Assembly (NCBI RefSeq): GCF_023278565.1
Contig: NC_064682.1
Coordinates: 620,001 to 684,000, forward strand
Source of the DNA: Colletotrichum lupini
Lineage: Eukaryota > Ascomycota > Sordariomycetes > Glomerellales > Glomerellaceae
DNA: 64,000 nucleotides
Reading direction: 5' to 3'
The position numbers were made by a program, and so were the translations under genes. The number at the start of each line of letters is the position of its first letter. The stretch's first letter is position 1. Below, piece after piece: positions 48,149-59,116 of this stretch. The notes beneath the pieces are model-generated. The model ran no database searches. It was not told the DNA's origin and saw nothing but the letters and a program-made list of their open reading frames with translations.

Positions 48149-49628
48149 ATACTTGAAGATTGCTTGGAGGGATAGGTAGACGTGGTCCAGATGAATTTAC
48201 AGTGTAAGTTTGTGTCTGCGAGACGACATTTCCTCTAAAGCGGACTGAATTCCGGGGACATCTAGTCATACATTTGCTCCTGTGAGTGGCTATAGCCATT
48301 GTTCACATGTGTTTCTTTCATCTGATTGTCTTCCATAGACCATGAGAGCCTCATAGTTGAAGCAACCGCAAAGCGGTCCTTGTTATCATTGAGATTCATA
48401 AAATCATTGTACATCTAGACACGTACGGGTGCCATTCTGCACGGACCAGCAACCGACGTCAAGCCTCGGGCCCATGTCACAATGCAAAAATCGGTGGCTG
48501 AGGCTCCAAGCTCGGGTGGACGTTGGCAAGTCGGCTACCTCGGGAATTGACGGAAGCGGGTAGCTCAAGCCTCCAGGAATCTATCGGATGAATTTTACGT
48601 CCAAGCTGCGTTTTTTGCTTAGGTGCCCAGTAGCTAACCTTAGGATACCTAGTTATAACACCTGCATGTGCCTATAGAAACAGACCAGAACTTCCCCATG
48701 GGCCAAGGGAAATCAATTGTGGCACGATTTCCCCAAGCTGTTCCCGGAGCTACGGACGCAGGGTGCGCGTTTCTCCAAAGCTGCGGGAGAGAGAGCCTAT
48801 CACATGCGGGCCAACTAGGTGGTAAGCCGCGCCTGCTAAGCATTGGCTCGTAGTTCCGAAAGACGGTTACATTACATTAGCTGCAGGTGCTTCACATAGA
48901 CTCTGAATAGTCTCAGGGAAGCATCATCACATGGGATTGATTTCAATGAAGCTCGGCTCGGCACACATGGTCACGAAAAGAGTTCGGAAGATGTTGAAGT
49001 AAACTTGCTTTTATGCACGGGGTCTGTTGGTGTGTGTGACGAGTCTAGACTATCGGTACAGGATCCTGACGTCGACAGTAAAAGGAAAAGTTGAAGACTA
49101 GGTATAGAAAAAGGCCAAAGCAAGAGACAGGTCTTTGTTGCCTGTGTCCGCTTGGGTGTTGGATGAACTCCCAGTAGAAACTCCCATAGTATCCCAGCAA
49201 AGCTTCCTACTTGACGGATGGGAATCGCTTCCATTGTAATGGATATCACGAAGCCGCCATAGTAAAGCGCTTTTGTAACTTTTCCCTTGCTGTTGGTCAC
49301 GAGCGTGCCGTGACGAATCAATATTGCCGACTTTTCCGTGTCCTGCCGAAGGCCCCAATCCCGGGAGCTTTTGTGGTCGACGGTCTACGCGGAGGGTGGG
49401 ATGTCCACCGTCGCTGTAATCTCGTCGTTTCGTACACACGTGTTGTCATCGCCTACTTTTGTGAACCTCGCCAACTCTCCACCCCGTTCCGTCTCTTCCT
49501 CGTCTCCGCGCCATCATCGCTCATTTTTTCGTAGTCCAGCCCGCGGATGTCATGGTAAATAATGTCTCCCTTAACCGTGAGGTCACAAGGGCGCGTTCCG
49601 TTTTCCGTTCGTCGTTCCGACATCACAC
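48149..49628. other. Intergenic, no gene recognised
   Basis: About 1.5 kb without a supported gene. Frames up to 116 codons exist on both strands but have no domain, signal or splice support. The right end is the 3' UTR of KGD4. Confidence 0.5.
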
Positions 49629-50100
49629 TCAGCCGAAGAGGGCAGCGCCGCCGGACTCGACAGCCTCGATCTCAGCCATGTCGAGGGGCTGGCGGCGGAA
49701 ACGGGCAGGGAGCTCGGAGCGGTCGAAAGCGACGCCAGAGGGGGGAACGACGGAGCCGAGCTGATGGCCGGTAGAGCCGCCTACGCCGGAGCCGATGGTG
49801 CGCTGGAGGGGACCGTGCTGCTGGGCGTGGTCGCGGTAGGAGCTGAAGCTGGTGTGCTTGGGAGAGGCGGAGCCGTTGCCAAAGTTGGCGGGAAGCTTGC
49901 CGGTGGGCGAAGCTGGGTGAGGCGCGGGGCTGTGGTCGATGGAAGCTGGTGAGGTCTTGTTAGTATCGTGGGAACGGGACGTTGGTGAGGACTTCAGGTA
50001 GAGCAGACGTACAAGGAATGGAGCGGCGGCCGAGGAACTTGATGCTCGGGGTACGCTCGGCGTGAGCGGCGGCCTGGCGGAGGACTCTGGTAGCGAACAT
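49629..50100 (-). CDS. KGD4: 2-oxoglutarate dehydrogenase complex subunit KGD4 (YMR31/MRPS36 family)
   Basis: Exons (minus) 50100-50013 and 49945-49629 (GTACGT, TACTAACA branch, CAG) encode 134 aa. The N-terminus MFATRVLRQAAAHAER is a mitochondrial presequence containing the conserved IKFLGRRSIP motif. DHSPAPHPASP follows, and the C-terminus SELPARFRRQPLDMAEIEAVESGGA, quoted here in part as LPARFRRQPLD, is the hallmark of the Ymr31/Kgd4 family. First described as a mitoribosomal protein, Kgd4 is now known to recruit E3 (dihydrolipoamide dehydrogenase) to the E1-E2 core of the 2-oxoglutarate dehydrogenase complex. A long minus frame running upstream of exon 2 is just the unspliced intron and is not used. 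Confidence 0.92.
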
Positions 50101-52548
50101 TTTGAGGGTATAAAAAATGAGTCGAGTGAAAAAGGTCTCGAAAGATATGCTGGAGTGGTGATTCCGAAAGGGTCCGAAGCTCGTTCGTTGGTGTGGGCGG
50201 TGGTGGACCGAAGTGTGTAGGAGGGAAAAAGAAGTTTGGTGGTTGAGCTCTCCTCCTCGCCTGTGATGATAAAGCTGGGGTGTGTGCGGTACGCGCTAGC
50301 GACGGGTATCAAGGGTGGTTATAAACTTTTGGGTGCCTGTGGCTTTTTGTGTATTTGACGGAAATGCAATTGGGGTGTCTGGCGGGTGGCAGAACTTTAT
50401 CAGCAGGGAGGAGAGCGATTTGGTCGGTTTTGGTGTTGAAGGAGGGAAGAAAATGAATAGGTGAGAAGAAGGAAGAACCAAAGGCGGGAAGGCTGATGTG
50501 GAAGGCAGACACGTCTTATTTCAGTAATCAGCACTGCACGCTGCACAGAGGTATGGGGAATTTTCTTCACAGGCCGAGAGACACCGCGCCGCCTCCGCCG
50601 CCGGCCGTGCCCGCCTGCTTCTGAGGTACCTCCACCATCCTGGCGGCGGCGTCTGGCGCTCTCTCACACACTCTCTACGCAGCAATGGTAGGTTTTTTTT
50701 CTTTTCTTTTTTTCCCTCCTCCAAGGTTCCATTCTGTGTTACAACGCTCGGTTGGGGGTTAGCTGGTGGGTTCACTGGGTTGGGTGTCGCTGCACGGCCT
50801 GCTCACCTCAGCCAGATGGGCGGCTTCGGGAGGAAAGGCGACAGGGAACGGACAGGGAGGCAGGGGATGGCAGGCCGAGCTAGCGGTGCACGCTGCAATG
50901 TGCATGGTGCCATGGTGGTAATGGGTGGTGGAGGTGGAGGGAGAGGAGCACAGGAGCACAGGATGAAGGCTGCAACGGAGGAGGGGAACAGACGATGGGG
51001 GTGAATCTTGTTCTCATGTCTTAGCGCGCCAGCCCCGAAACCCGAACCTCGGGCTGTGATTCCCGTCATCAAACAAGTCGTGGAGTTTCTAGAGACTCTG
51101 GATGTGGTGTCCAGAGTTGCAAGCCCCGAGGAGACTCTCGGTTCGGCTGAGGAAAAGTTGCCATTGTCTCTTGGAAGTTGCAGTCCAGGCGAGATTTGCT
51201 ACATGATCAGAATCAACAACATCTTCTCTTTCTCCCACATCTTCTTGCTATGGACAATAGTTGAGCAGGAACATGGAGCTCCTCATGGGCTCTTGGGCTG
51301 TCATTCTCACGCAGCTCGACCCAACTCGACTCAGTGACATTCGAAATCTTACAAACCTCCATTTCTAACAATCGTCTAATGTGCTCCTCCCCCGTTTCAG
51401 GCAATCTCCACAAACCCCAAGCGTCCTGGCTCGCGTCCCCAAGTTCCAACGTCGGACCGACCACGCCATTCCCAGACCACCTGCGGGCGACCTGCATAGG
51501 TATTGGACAATGAGACGCCGTCCACATTTGGGAACCCCGAACGCGTGGGAATCCAGCCGTCCCCGATCCCTTCCTTGTTGTCGGTCTTTGACTTGGGTCT
51601 ATCCAGTCTCCAAAATGACAATGATCTGTCTAGGACTCCAGATTCCAGAGCCTAGAGGTGTTCACTCTTCAACGAACAACTGCCCCTCCTCGTCGTCACC
51701 CCTCCGCTCTTCCGTCGAGTCGGAGCCCAGTAATTAATCACTCTGTTAACTAAAGTCTAACTAGTGTTAGTTCTCCGCCCTGGGTAGCCCTGACCGGTGA
51801 CAGGACCTCAGTGACAGGCCACCGCCGCCGCCGCCGCCAACCAGCGGACAGCCAGCCAGTCGCCGTAATGCGGGACACATTGATTTTACACGTGAATTGC
51901 ACCTTATCTCTGAGCTCCCGCGTCATGGCACCGGCATCGAACCATTTTCCCCTCCTCCACCCATGCGAAAAAGTCTCCATGTCCCCATCGTACAGAGACA
52001 ACGGGGACCAAAGTCCACACACACTAAATTCAAGAGTCGGATATCCGTATTCAGAATGTGAAAAACACACCGTCTCAGCCTTTTGGGGTATGTGTTTGCA
52101 ATTTCGTCTCTTGTGCTCAAAACCGTTTCTTGGCGGCGGCAACTTTCATATCTGCTGTAAGGAGTATCCTTTGTCTAGCTAGACTCTACCTAGATTACGG
52201 ATACTTGACGTGGCCGACGAGGAATCCCACTCATCGAACAGACATTGTCAGAACTGCAGCATCGCAAACCCGGTCTCTTCTGAGCCAAGCAAATTGTCAA
52301 TCTGCATTTCGGCATACCACCTCACCTAGGGCAATAAGCTCTCGAGGTCTGCCAAGACACATTTTCGTCCGACCTTTTGTGCGAGCGAAACCGAGCTCCA
52401 GTGGTCACCCTTGAACTTCCCCAGACTTCTGGCACAAGCCCAAGATCTGGAGATTAGACTTTTTTGCGACTCTGCAGTGCCTCTCCTGCTCTCCCTGGAC
52501 TCCGATGTTTGTACACTGTCTTGACTGTCACTGTAACATGCTACCAAC

Positions 52549-52606
<58 letters not shown>

Positions 52607-52659
52607 CCCCCCCCCCCCCCCCCCCCTCGCCGTTTTTTCCCTCTTTTGGCTGTCACCCA

Positions 52660-52693
<34 letters not shown>

Positions 52694-55154
52694 AGGGCAC
52701 TCGGCCGCCAGTGACAACAACTGCCGCGGTGTCCGGCGGCGTCCCGCGGTGCGGCGGTCGGTGTTCGGGATTTTTAGCCTAGTGGTAGCTGTAGCCTGTA
52801 AGGCCTGCTTGGGACTCGGGAGATCAGTGATCAACATGGCGCGGGGAAAGGGAAGGGGGAAGGGAAGGGATGGTGATGCGACGACCCCAAGGGCCCAAAC
52901 CCATTGGCGAATTAGCAGTATTATCAATCAACTGAAAGCGCCGGGGAACGGTTCGCGAGGACAAAATGTCACATCCGGGGGAACCGGCGATACGCGATAC
53001 TTTGGGGAAAACTGAGTGAACAAGACGAAGAAGGCAACTGTTCAGCAAGGAATACGCAGTCCTCCTCCATGCTTCCCGATCCCGGCCCATCCACACCGCA
53101 ACACCCACGAAACCTCTTCACGCCCAAAAGGGACAGGACTCGCAGTGTAGGAGAGTCTCTTCGACGGAGATGGGCGCTCTGCATCGAACGATCCTGCGGG
53201 CGACCGGGACATGATCTTGAACCAGCCAGTGGGCACGAAACCGCGACCGAGACACAACTTCTTCGCTTCACTTCAGGCAGAGCACGCGAGCAACAGAAAG
53301 AGAGGGTGTCCTCGTCAATGAGACTTGGTCTCGCTGATGTGCGAGCTCTCTGCCGGTCGTCACACCTGTACGGAGTACATCTGCCTCCCCCGGGCAGTTT
53401 TTGCCCAACACGGCAAACCCTTCCCACCGGATCTAAGCAAGCCCACCTCCAACTTAAGTCCAGCAAGCCGGACAAACCACAGCGAGGCCAGGAGTGACAG
53501 ACAGACAGACCAGCTCCAAGTTCAAACCCCCACGGCACGGACGCTGGGGGAGGAGAGGTGAGGTTACAGCAGACGGCCAGGCCAGAGTGGACTTGGGATC
53601 CCGGGCCCTGCATTGCATTGCATCAGCGCCGCTTGCGCGTGCGGCGCGCTGCTCCGTGTGCCTGTGTGGGAGTCTGTCTGCCCTTCCCGCCGGGGCCCTG
53701 GCCGGTTTGGAAGGGTTCTGGGTGGTTACCGGGCCGGCTAACGAGGTAAGACGGCGCGAATTGCAAGCCGCTGGGCACGTTTTTTCCCTTTCTTGGTGGG
53801 TTTTTGGTCTCGTTGGGTTGCTTGTCTGTTACTAGTGTTGCCTCGACTAGAATTACCTTCTACAATGGGCGGCTACTGTGAACCTTTGGCGTCTGTAGCT
53901 CTCTTCTGCATAGGAGAAGACGCTCGGCTCCGGTTCTTGCTACTTTTTCTTTCGGTACTGTCCTCTGTAGGGTATCTTGATCAAGATCTTTTCCTGAATT
54001 GCGACTTGTGGATAGGGTTAGCTTTCCACCATCAGTGAACTACCCCGACTTCTCTCTCTGCCAATGTCTCCATGATCCATCTCCCTCTCCGACCGATGAC
54101 GTGCTCCCGAGATTAAAACGTCTATTCCCCCCTGCCTGCCGTCTTCAAGAACCGAAAGCCGGGTGTCGAACCATTCCCGGCGCGAATCGCGCTATGGGAT
54201 TGCCACTCACTATATCCGTAGCAGTCCATCCCGATCCCGGTTGTACGCAATAGCACACGGAGCACCCGCCGCACCGGAGGTGTGGACGTCTACTACGCAG
54301 TATGGGGGTCCGATAACGGCGGCGCGGCTATAGTATGCCAATTAACTTGATTTGCAAGGCAAGGCGGAGCGCGGAAAGACACTGCACACAATGCGGCGAT
54401 TCGTGCGGCTAGGGAAAAGAATTCTTGAGGGTCCGCTTCAGGAAATGGGAAACGCTGAACCTAGTCCCCTGTCGCACTTCGGGCTGCCTTTCCTTTTTTC
54501 CCTCTTGTCTAGTGGCCTGAATTGGGCAGGCTGCGATGCGATCGGAGCCGAATTGATCTGCATGTCTCCGTTCTGGGGAAGATGATCCTCGGGATCTGTT
54601 TCCCGTATTGTCGCTGTCGCTGTTTCGAATTTGGAACTGCTTCATCCCGATTTGGTGTTCAATTCCCATACTCAGTGAGGACATGGTGCAGTCTTTGTTG
54701 TTGCTAACTTGCTGCGAACGCCTTTCTGCCTCGACCAGCTCCGTAATGGAAGTATGTTGCTGGAAATGCACAATGATGTCGGGTTTCGGACATGACCTGG
54801 TACGGTCTTCATTCTATTTGACATGGCAAAGGAAAAACAAGAAAGGAAAGGTCGGACAGCCTAAGAAACTTCGAGTAAAGATTGCAACTCAAGGTCACAA
54901 TACTTGCATCCACCTTCTCACCATTGTTCATCAGCCAGACAGCCCTTTGCTTGGTTGTTGTGACATCACTTTCCATCGCAAACAAAGTCCAGTGTACATC
55001 GAATTGAGTTGTTCGCAAAAGTGACTGCCTCAGATCGGGAAGAGGGTCACAGGTATCATCAATCATACATCATGAATGTCATCCATCCCAAACACCTAGT
55101 TTCCCTTGAGCCAACCATTGTCTCAGCCATTGTCCCTTTGTATATTCCATCAGA
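50101..55154. other. Five-kilobase gene-poor stretch
   Basis: No gene could be supported on either strand. Frames up to 214 codons occur but are Cys-, Pro- or Arg-rich in the way of chance translation of GC-rich DNA. It holds the KGD4 promoter (50,101-50,500, with pyrimidine tracts), a (CCG)n stretch near 51,822-51,838, two very long poly-C tracts at 52,550-52,693 and the 3' UTR of the DUF647 gene. A multi-exon gene or non-coding RNA may be hidden here. Confidence 0.4.
52550..52693. repeat. Two long poly-C homopolymer tracts
   Basis: Positions 52550-52626 are C except for a single G at 52606 (56 C, G, 20 C). After a 35-base spacer ending ACCCAAA, 52662-52693 is 32 uninterrupted C. The minus strand is therefore poly-G with strong quadruplex potential. 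Real microsatellite or sequencing/assembly artefact cannot be told from sequence alone. Confidence 0.9.
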
Positions 55155-56588
55155 CTACAGCTCCTTCTTGTCTTCGAAGCCAATGCTGATACGCGGAGCA
55201 AAGGCGTCTAGGTTGGGCTCGTTGACATCCCAGCCCGCCTGCTCAAGTGCCTTAGAGTCCAACTTCTCGTTACTTCCGCCCATCTCGATCTCGTCCACGG
55301 GAATAGCGCCGTGGAGTAGCTTCTGACTGCCAGTCTTCGAAGCCAAAGTTCTGTCGTGGGCGAGCATAGTGGCGTAGTACCATGCCATGAGGGTGTCGAT
55401 GTCGTTCGCCTCCGTGGGGGACCAGTCCCCCAGGAGTAGGATTCTAATCGTAGCGATGTCTCCTCTCTCGCAAAGGCAAAGAATGAAACCCGGATGAGCC
55501 TTCTGACCTGCCTTCTCGGTAGACTGCTGCTTGGGCGTGACAAAGCGGACGCGAGCGCTCTTGAGGTCCGCAGTCATGGCGTGGGCATAGCTCTTGGCAA
55601 AGCCAATCTTGGTGATGACCTCCCCGCGATGATCCTTGATAACGGGCGTCCAGAAGACGATACTCTCGCGCGAGGCGACCTGAGCGGGGGAAAGAATCTG
55701 CTTCGTCTGCATGTAGTGCTTGAAGAGGATCGTAGCGCGTTGCTGGTTGAGGACGTTGAGCTGAACGCACCGGACCCCGAGGTAATTCATGCCGAGATGG
55801 ACAAAGACGAGCACGACCATGAGCGCAAAGACGGCTTCCCTACTCTCAACGTAGCGAACGACGATGGAGCCCACGAGCAGACCGACGAGACCGACAGCGG
55901 TCTCCTGAGATGCCTCCTTCGCATTGAGCTCGCTGAGATTGTTGCGACGAGCAAAGTGCTTGGAAAGAGCGGCCTTACTGGCGCCTGCAGCAACGCCACA
56001 CATTGCGCGAAGAGCTTCTGCGAGAACGAGGGCGAGGACTTTGGTCCAGGGGTCGAAGTAGGGGCTGAAGAGGTCGAGGAAGAAGGCGCTATCGTTGAAA
56101 ATATCAGCGAGGTAGCGGTATCTCTTGCACTCTGGCTCAATGACCAGGCCGAAGCGGTAGGCGAAGACAATTGTGGCGACGCGAGAGATTCCATCCTTGA
56201 GGATTGTAAGGAGCAGGGCGTATGTCGCGGAAGACGACGCGTCGCCAACTCCGAGGCCTTGAAGAATGGCCCGATTGGCAAGAAGGCCGGTGATTGTAGA
56301 GAAGAAGGCCTGGAGAGAGTCGAAGGTCTGGTAGCCAATGTAATCAGGAGTAACCGAGTCCGGGTAGCCGATTGGCAGGAATGCGTCGTAGAGAATCTGA
56401 CGCATGTTGGCGAGCCCGGCTGTCGTTGAGGTAGCGAGGGCCGTGGTGAGAGTCGGGATGGTGTTTTGGTGAGACTGGTGCGCAAGTGTTATTTTTTGTG
56501 AGACGGTATTGTGCAGCCAGCGGTGGGTAATTCTTCCGGTTCCATCTCTTTCCTCAATGAGGATTTCTTTCTTTTCGGCTCCTGCCAT
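55155..56588 (-). CDS. DUF647 / RUS family membrane protein
   Basis: Intronless, 477 aa from the Met at 56588; the frame runs 56 codons further upstream but those residues look like translated leader. The block from LYDAFLPIGYPDSVTPDYIGYQ through ASSSATYALLLTILKDGISRVATIVFAYRFG, cited by its cores FLPIGYPDSVTPDY and KDGISRVATI, is diagnostic of DUF647, the ROOT UV-B SENSITIVE family of plants. Several hydrophobic segments (about residues 180-310) suggest membrane insertion. Plant RUS proteins take part in UV-B signalling and auxin transport; the fungal role is unknown. The C-terminal ~130 residues are soluble. Confidence 0.92.
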   Translation of the reverse strand: MAGAEKKEILIEERDGTGRITHRWLHNTVSQKITLAHQSHQNTIPTLTTALATSTTAGLANMRQILYDAFLPIGYPDSVTPDYIGYQTFDSLQAFFSTITGLLANRAILQGLGVGDASSSATYALLLTILKDGISRVATIVFAYRFGLVIEPECKRYRYLADIFNDSAFFLDLFSPYFDPWTKVLALVLAEALRAMCGVAAGASKAALSKHFARRNNLSELNAKEASQETAVGLVGLLVGSIVVRYVESREAVFALMVVLVFVHLGMNYLGVRCVQLNVLNQQRATILFKHYMQTKQILSPAQVASRESIVFWTPVIKDHRGEVITKIGFAKSYAHAMTADLKSARVRFVTPKQQSTEKAGQKAHPGFILCLCERGDIATIRILLLGDWSPTEANDIDTLMAWYYATMLAHDRTLASKTGSQKLLHGAIPVDEIEMGGSNEKLDSKALEQAGWDVNEPNLDAFAPRISIGFEDKKEL

Positions 56589-57085
56589 CCTTTTTCTGGT
56601 TTGTTGTTCGTTTGAGGAATCTCGCAGAGGGATGGCCAAGGAAAGAGCGATGTGGCAGGAAGGCAGGAGTGAGGTTGAATGAGAAAAGTGGGCCCGACCT
56701 TGAAGGCAAAAGGGAGAACTTTCAGGACGAGGAAATGCTGCCTTGCGATACGTCAATCAGCAATTTCTCTGAAATAAGCTCTCAAAGACACTGAGTTCGA
56801 GCTGATGTTCTTACAATCCCGGTTCTTGATTTTATTCCTGTCCAGATGCTTGGAGACTCTGTGCCATGCTCGGCTGGCATACTCAAAGCTGGCGACACAT
56901 GCCATTTAGAATCGCGAGAGAGTACCCATGAGATATTCACTATTGTCTGTGTCTCACTGACGACACAGTTGCCAATACTAGCAGGAATTCGAAATGGTAT
57001 TTAATTAGGTGTTTCTATACGCACAAAGAGAACTTTTGAGCAACTTGAAGCTTGTTTAGATGCCGCCAAAAATGGACTAAACAGA
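56589..57085. other. Intergenic between the DUF647 start and the ERG19 3' end
   Basis: About 500 bases, promoter of the DUF647 gene and 3' UTR of ERG19 (both minus). No gene seen. Confidence 0.5.
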
Positions 57086-58319
57086 TCATCGCTTAACCGG
57101 CTCACCATCCTCGCCAACAAGGTAAATATCCGACTTAATCGGGCCCTCACCAACGCCAGTCTGGATAACACGGCTGACACCGCTCTGGATAATACCAGCA
57201 ACAGTCTCGTCCAAGGCCACAGAGGACTTGAGATCCTTGGCGCCCTCCTTCCATCCACCGACGGATCCCAAGATAGGGGAGAAAGCACCAACGACAGCAG
57301 CAGCGTTCTCCTCGAGGTAGTAGATGACAGCGTTCGGGCCGGCGTCAAAGGTGTACGCAGCAATAGTCTTTCCAGCAGCAGCGTTGATCTGCTCCACGGC
57401 GCGAATGGCGGCGCGCGAGACGTCGTTCATGTAAAAGATGGGAGGGTAGGTATCCGCGCACGAGGAGTGGAACGAGTTGGAGTCGCGCATGGTGACTTCG
57501 GCAAACTTTTCGAAATCGCGCTTGGCAATAGCCTCCTCCATCTCACCCATATGCTTCGGCACGACCTCGGCGACGCGCTGCTTGAAGAGGCCCGACGTCG
57601 CGACCGTCTGCTGCATACCCGAAGTCGACGAGACGCCCTTCTTGGCCGCGCTGACGACCAGGATCAGGGCTCGCATCTCGGGCCAGTGCGACGCCTCGGC
57701 GACAAGGCCAGCCTTGGAGTCCGTGCCGTCCGCCTTGTCGCCCATTCTCCACGCGACGTATCCGCCAAACAGACTGCGGCACGCGGAGCCGGAACCCTGT
57801 CTCGCGATGAGGGACAGCTCGGAGGGGGACTCGGGGAGCTCGTAGAGGTCGGCGATGGCGCGGACGAGGGCGGCGAAGCCAGCGGCCGAGGAGGCGAGTC
57901 CGGCGGCGGTGGGGAAGTTGTTCTCGGTGACGATCTTCAGGGGCAGCTTGGAGAGCTTCGGGAGAGAAGGGGTCTTCTCCTCGAGGGCGGCGCGGCGGGC
58001 GCGCAGCTCGCGGAAGCAGGCCTGTGTGCGGGCACCCGAGACATCGGAGGCTTCGCCGTTGAGGATGAGGCTGTCGCCTCCGGGATAGGAGGCGGAGCAG
58101 GATGCCGTCGTCAGGGTTCGGAGGTCGGCTTGGGAGAGGGTGACGGAGAGGGAGCTGTTGGTGGGGAGGTTGAGCTTCGGGTCGCGCTTACCCCAGTACC
58201 TACGTTTGTTAGTATTGAGACATCTTGAATACACATCTGCAGCTTGGTATAACACACTTGACAACGGCAATGTTGACAGGTGCCGTGGTGCTGGCACGAT
58301 AGACCTTGTTGTCTGACAT
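57086..58319 (-). CDS. ERG19: Mevalonate diphosphate decarboxylase
   Basis: Exons (minus) 58319-58258 and 58199-57086 (intron GTGTGT, ACTAACAAA branch, TAG) encode 391 aa. The short first exon supplies MSDNKVYRASTTAPVNIAVV, which joins KYWGKRDPKLNLPTNSS. The GHMP kinase-type ATP loop is FPTAAGLASSAAG (about residues 116-128), and TFDAGPNAV carries the catalytic Asp (D306). The enzyme converts mevalonate 5-diphosphate to isopentenyl diphosphate with ATP and CO2 release, the last step of the mevalonate pathway, and so feeds ergosterol and also farnesyl diphosphate for terpene synthases. Length equals that of fungal Erg19. Its nearness to the terpene synthase (14 kb) is probably coincidental. 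Confidence 0.96.
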
Positions 58320-59116
58320 ATTGCAATCGAGTTTGCGGTCTGCTAGAGGCGGTCAGTGAAATCCAAGGCGGGGCAAAATTAAATGAGGTGATATCGGGAT
58401 GCATTGAGAGGCAAAGAGAACTCATACCTTGTGGAAACGAATAAAGACTTGGGGTATCACAAAGAATAATCAGTACTTGGAACTGCGTTGACTCCCGGAG
58501 GTTCGAATCTCTGCGGACAAGAACACTGGGATGGAGTTGGTGATAACTTGGCGGGGTTGCGAAGCTCGTCCCCTCACAAAACAATAGGCAAACAATAATT
58601 AGCATCAATTTCCAGGATGGGATTACCTACGGTCTTTGCCTAAAAAGGCTTAGTGCGGGGTCCTCAGGGGAAACGGCGCTTGGACCCTGCCAAAGATATG
58701 TACTCACTCTTCATTCAGTGAATGTCTCACAAGCTGAATCTTCAACTTCACCTCCCTCATTCACTTGATAACTCAGAAACACATTCACTTTTTTCAGCCT
58801 GTTCATATACAACTTGTCGTATTCAAGGCGCAACCATCATAATTATGCGTCTATGAACTCAGAATTTTGTAATGACCAAACGCCGATGCAATGCTCCAAT
58901 ACTCCAAGCGATCCCAGTTGCCTGATGCAAAACCCCCGTCTAATCATCTAGTCATGTCTCATTGCTCGTATCTCATATGCTCGTCGTCATATCATGAGAC
59001 TGCTGTGTCCCGTAGTCACCAAGAATTGTAGGGCTTGAGCACCTGGCTCTGTTTCCTTGTGTTGCTTGCCCTCCTCAGCAGGCCTTCATGCTCTACATCA
59101 TCTTTCTCCATTTCAT
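58320..59116. other. Intergenic, ERG19 promoter
   Basis: No gene. A GGTTCGAATC segment near 58,498 looks like a tRNA T-loop, but its stem does not pair and no acceptor stem is found. The rest is ERG19 promoter and 3' UTR of the next gene. Confidence 0.5.

Noticed and set aside
52464..53015. 183-codon frame with long polyproline
   Set aside because: Created by translation of the poly-C tracts, with no support on either side.
52969..53613. 214-codon minus frame in the gene-poor stretch
   Set aside because: Cys/Arg/Ser-rich composition of a chance frame in GC-rich DNA; no splice or start context.
55494..56429. 311-codon plus frame across the DUF647 gene
   Set aside because: Antisense shadow of a well-supported gene; no family features.
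57467..58228. 253-codon plus frame across ERG19
   Set aside because: Antisense shadow; Gly/Glu/Arg-rich low-complexity translation with no domain.
58440..58515. Possible tRNA (GGTTCGAATC-like B box)
   Set aside because: The T-stem does not pair and no matching acceptor stem or A box is found; a GGTTCGAAC also occurs by chance in the LTRs.
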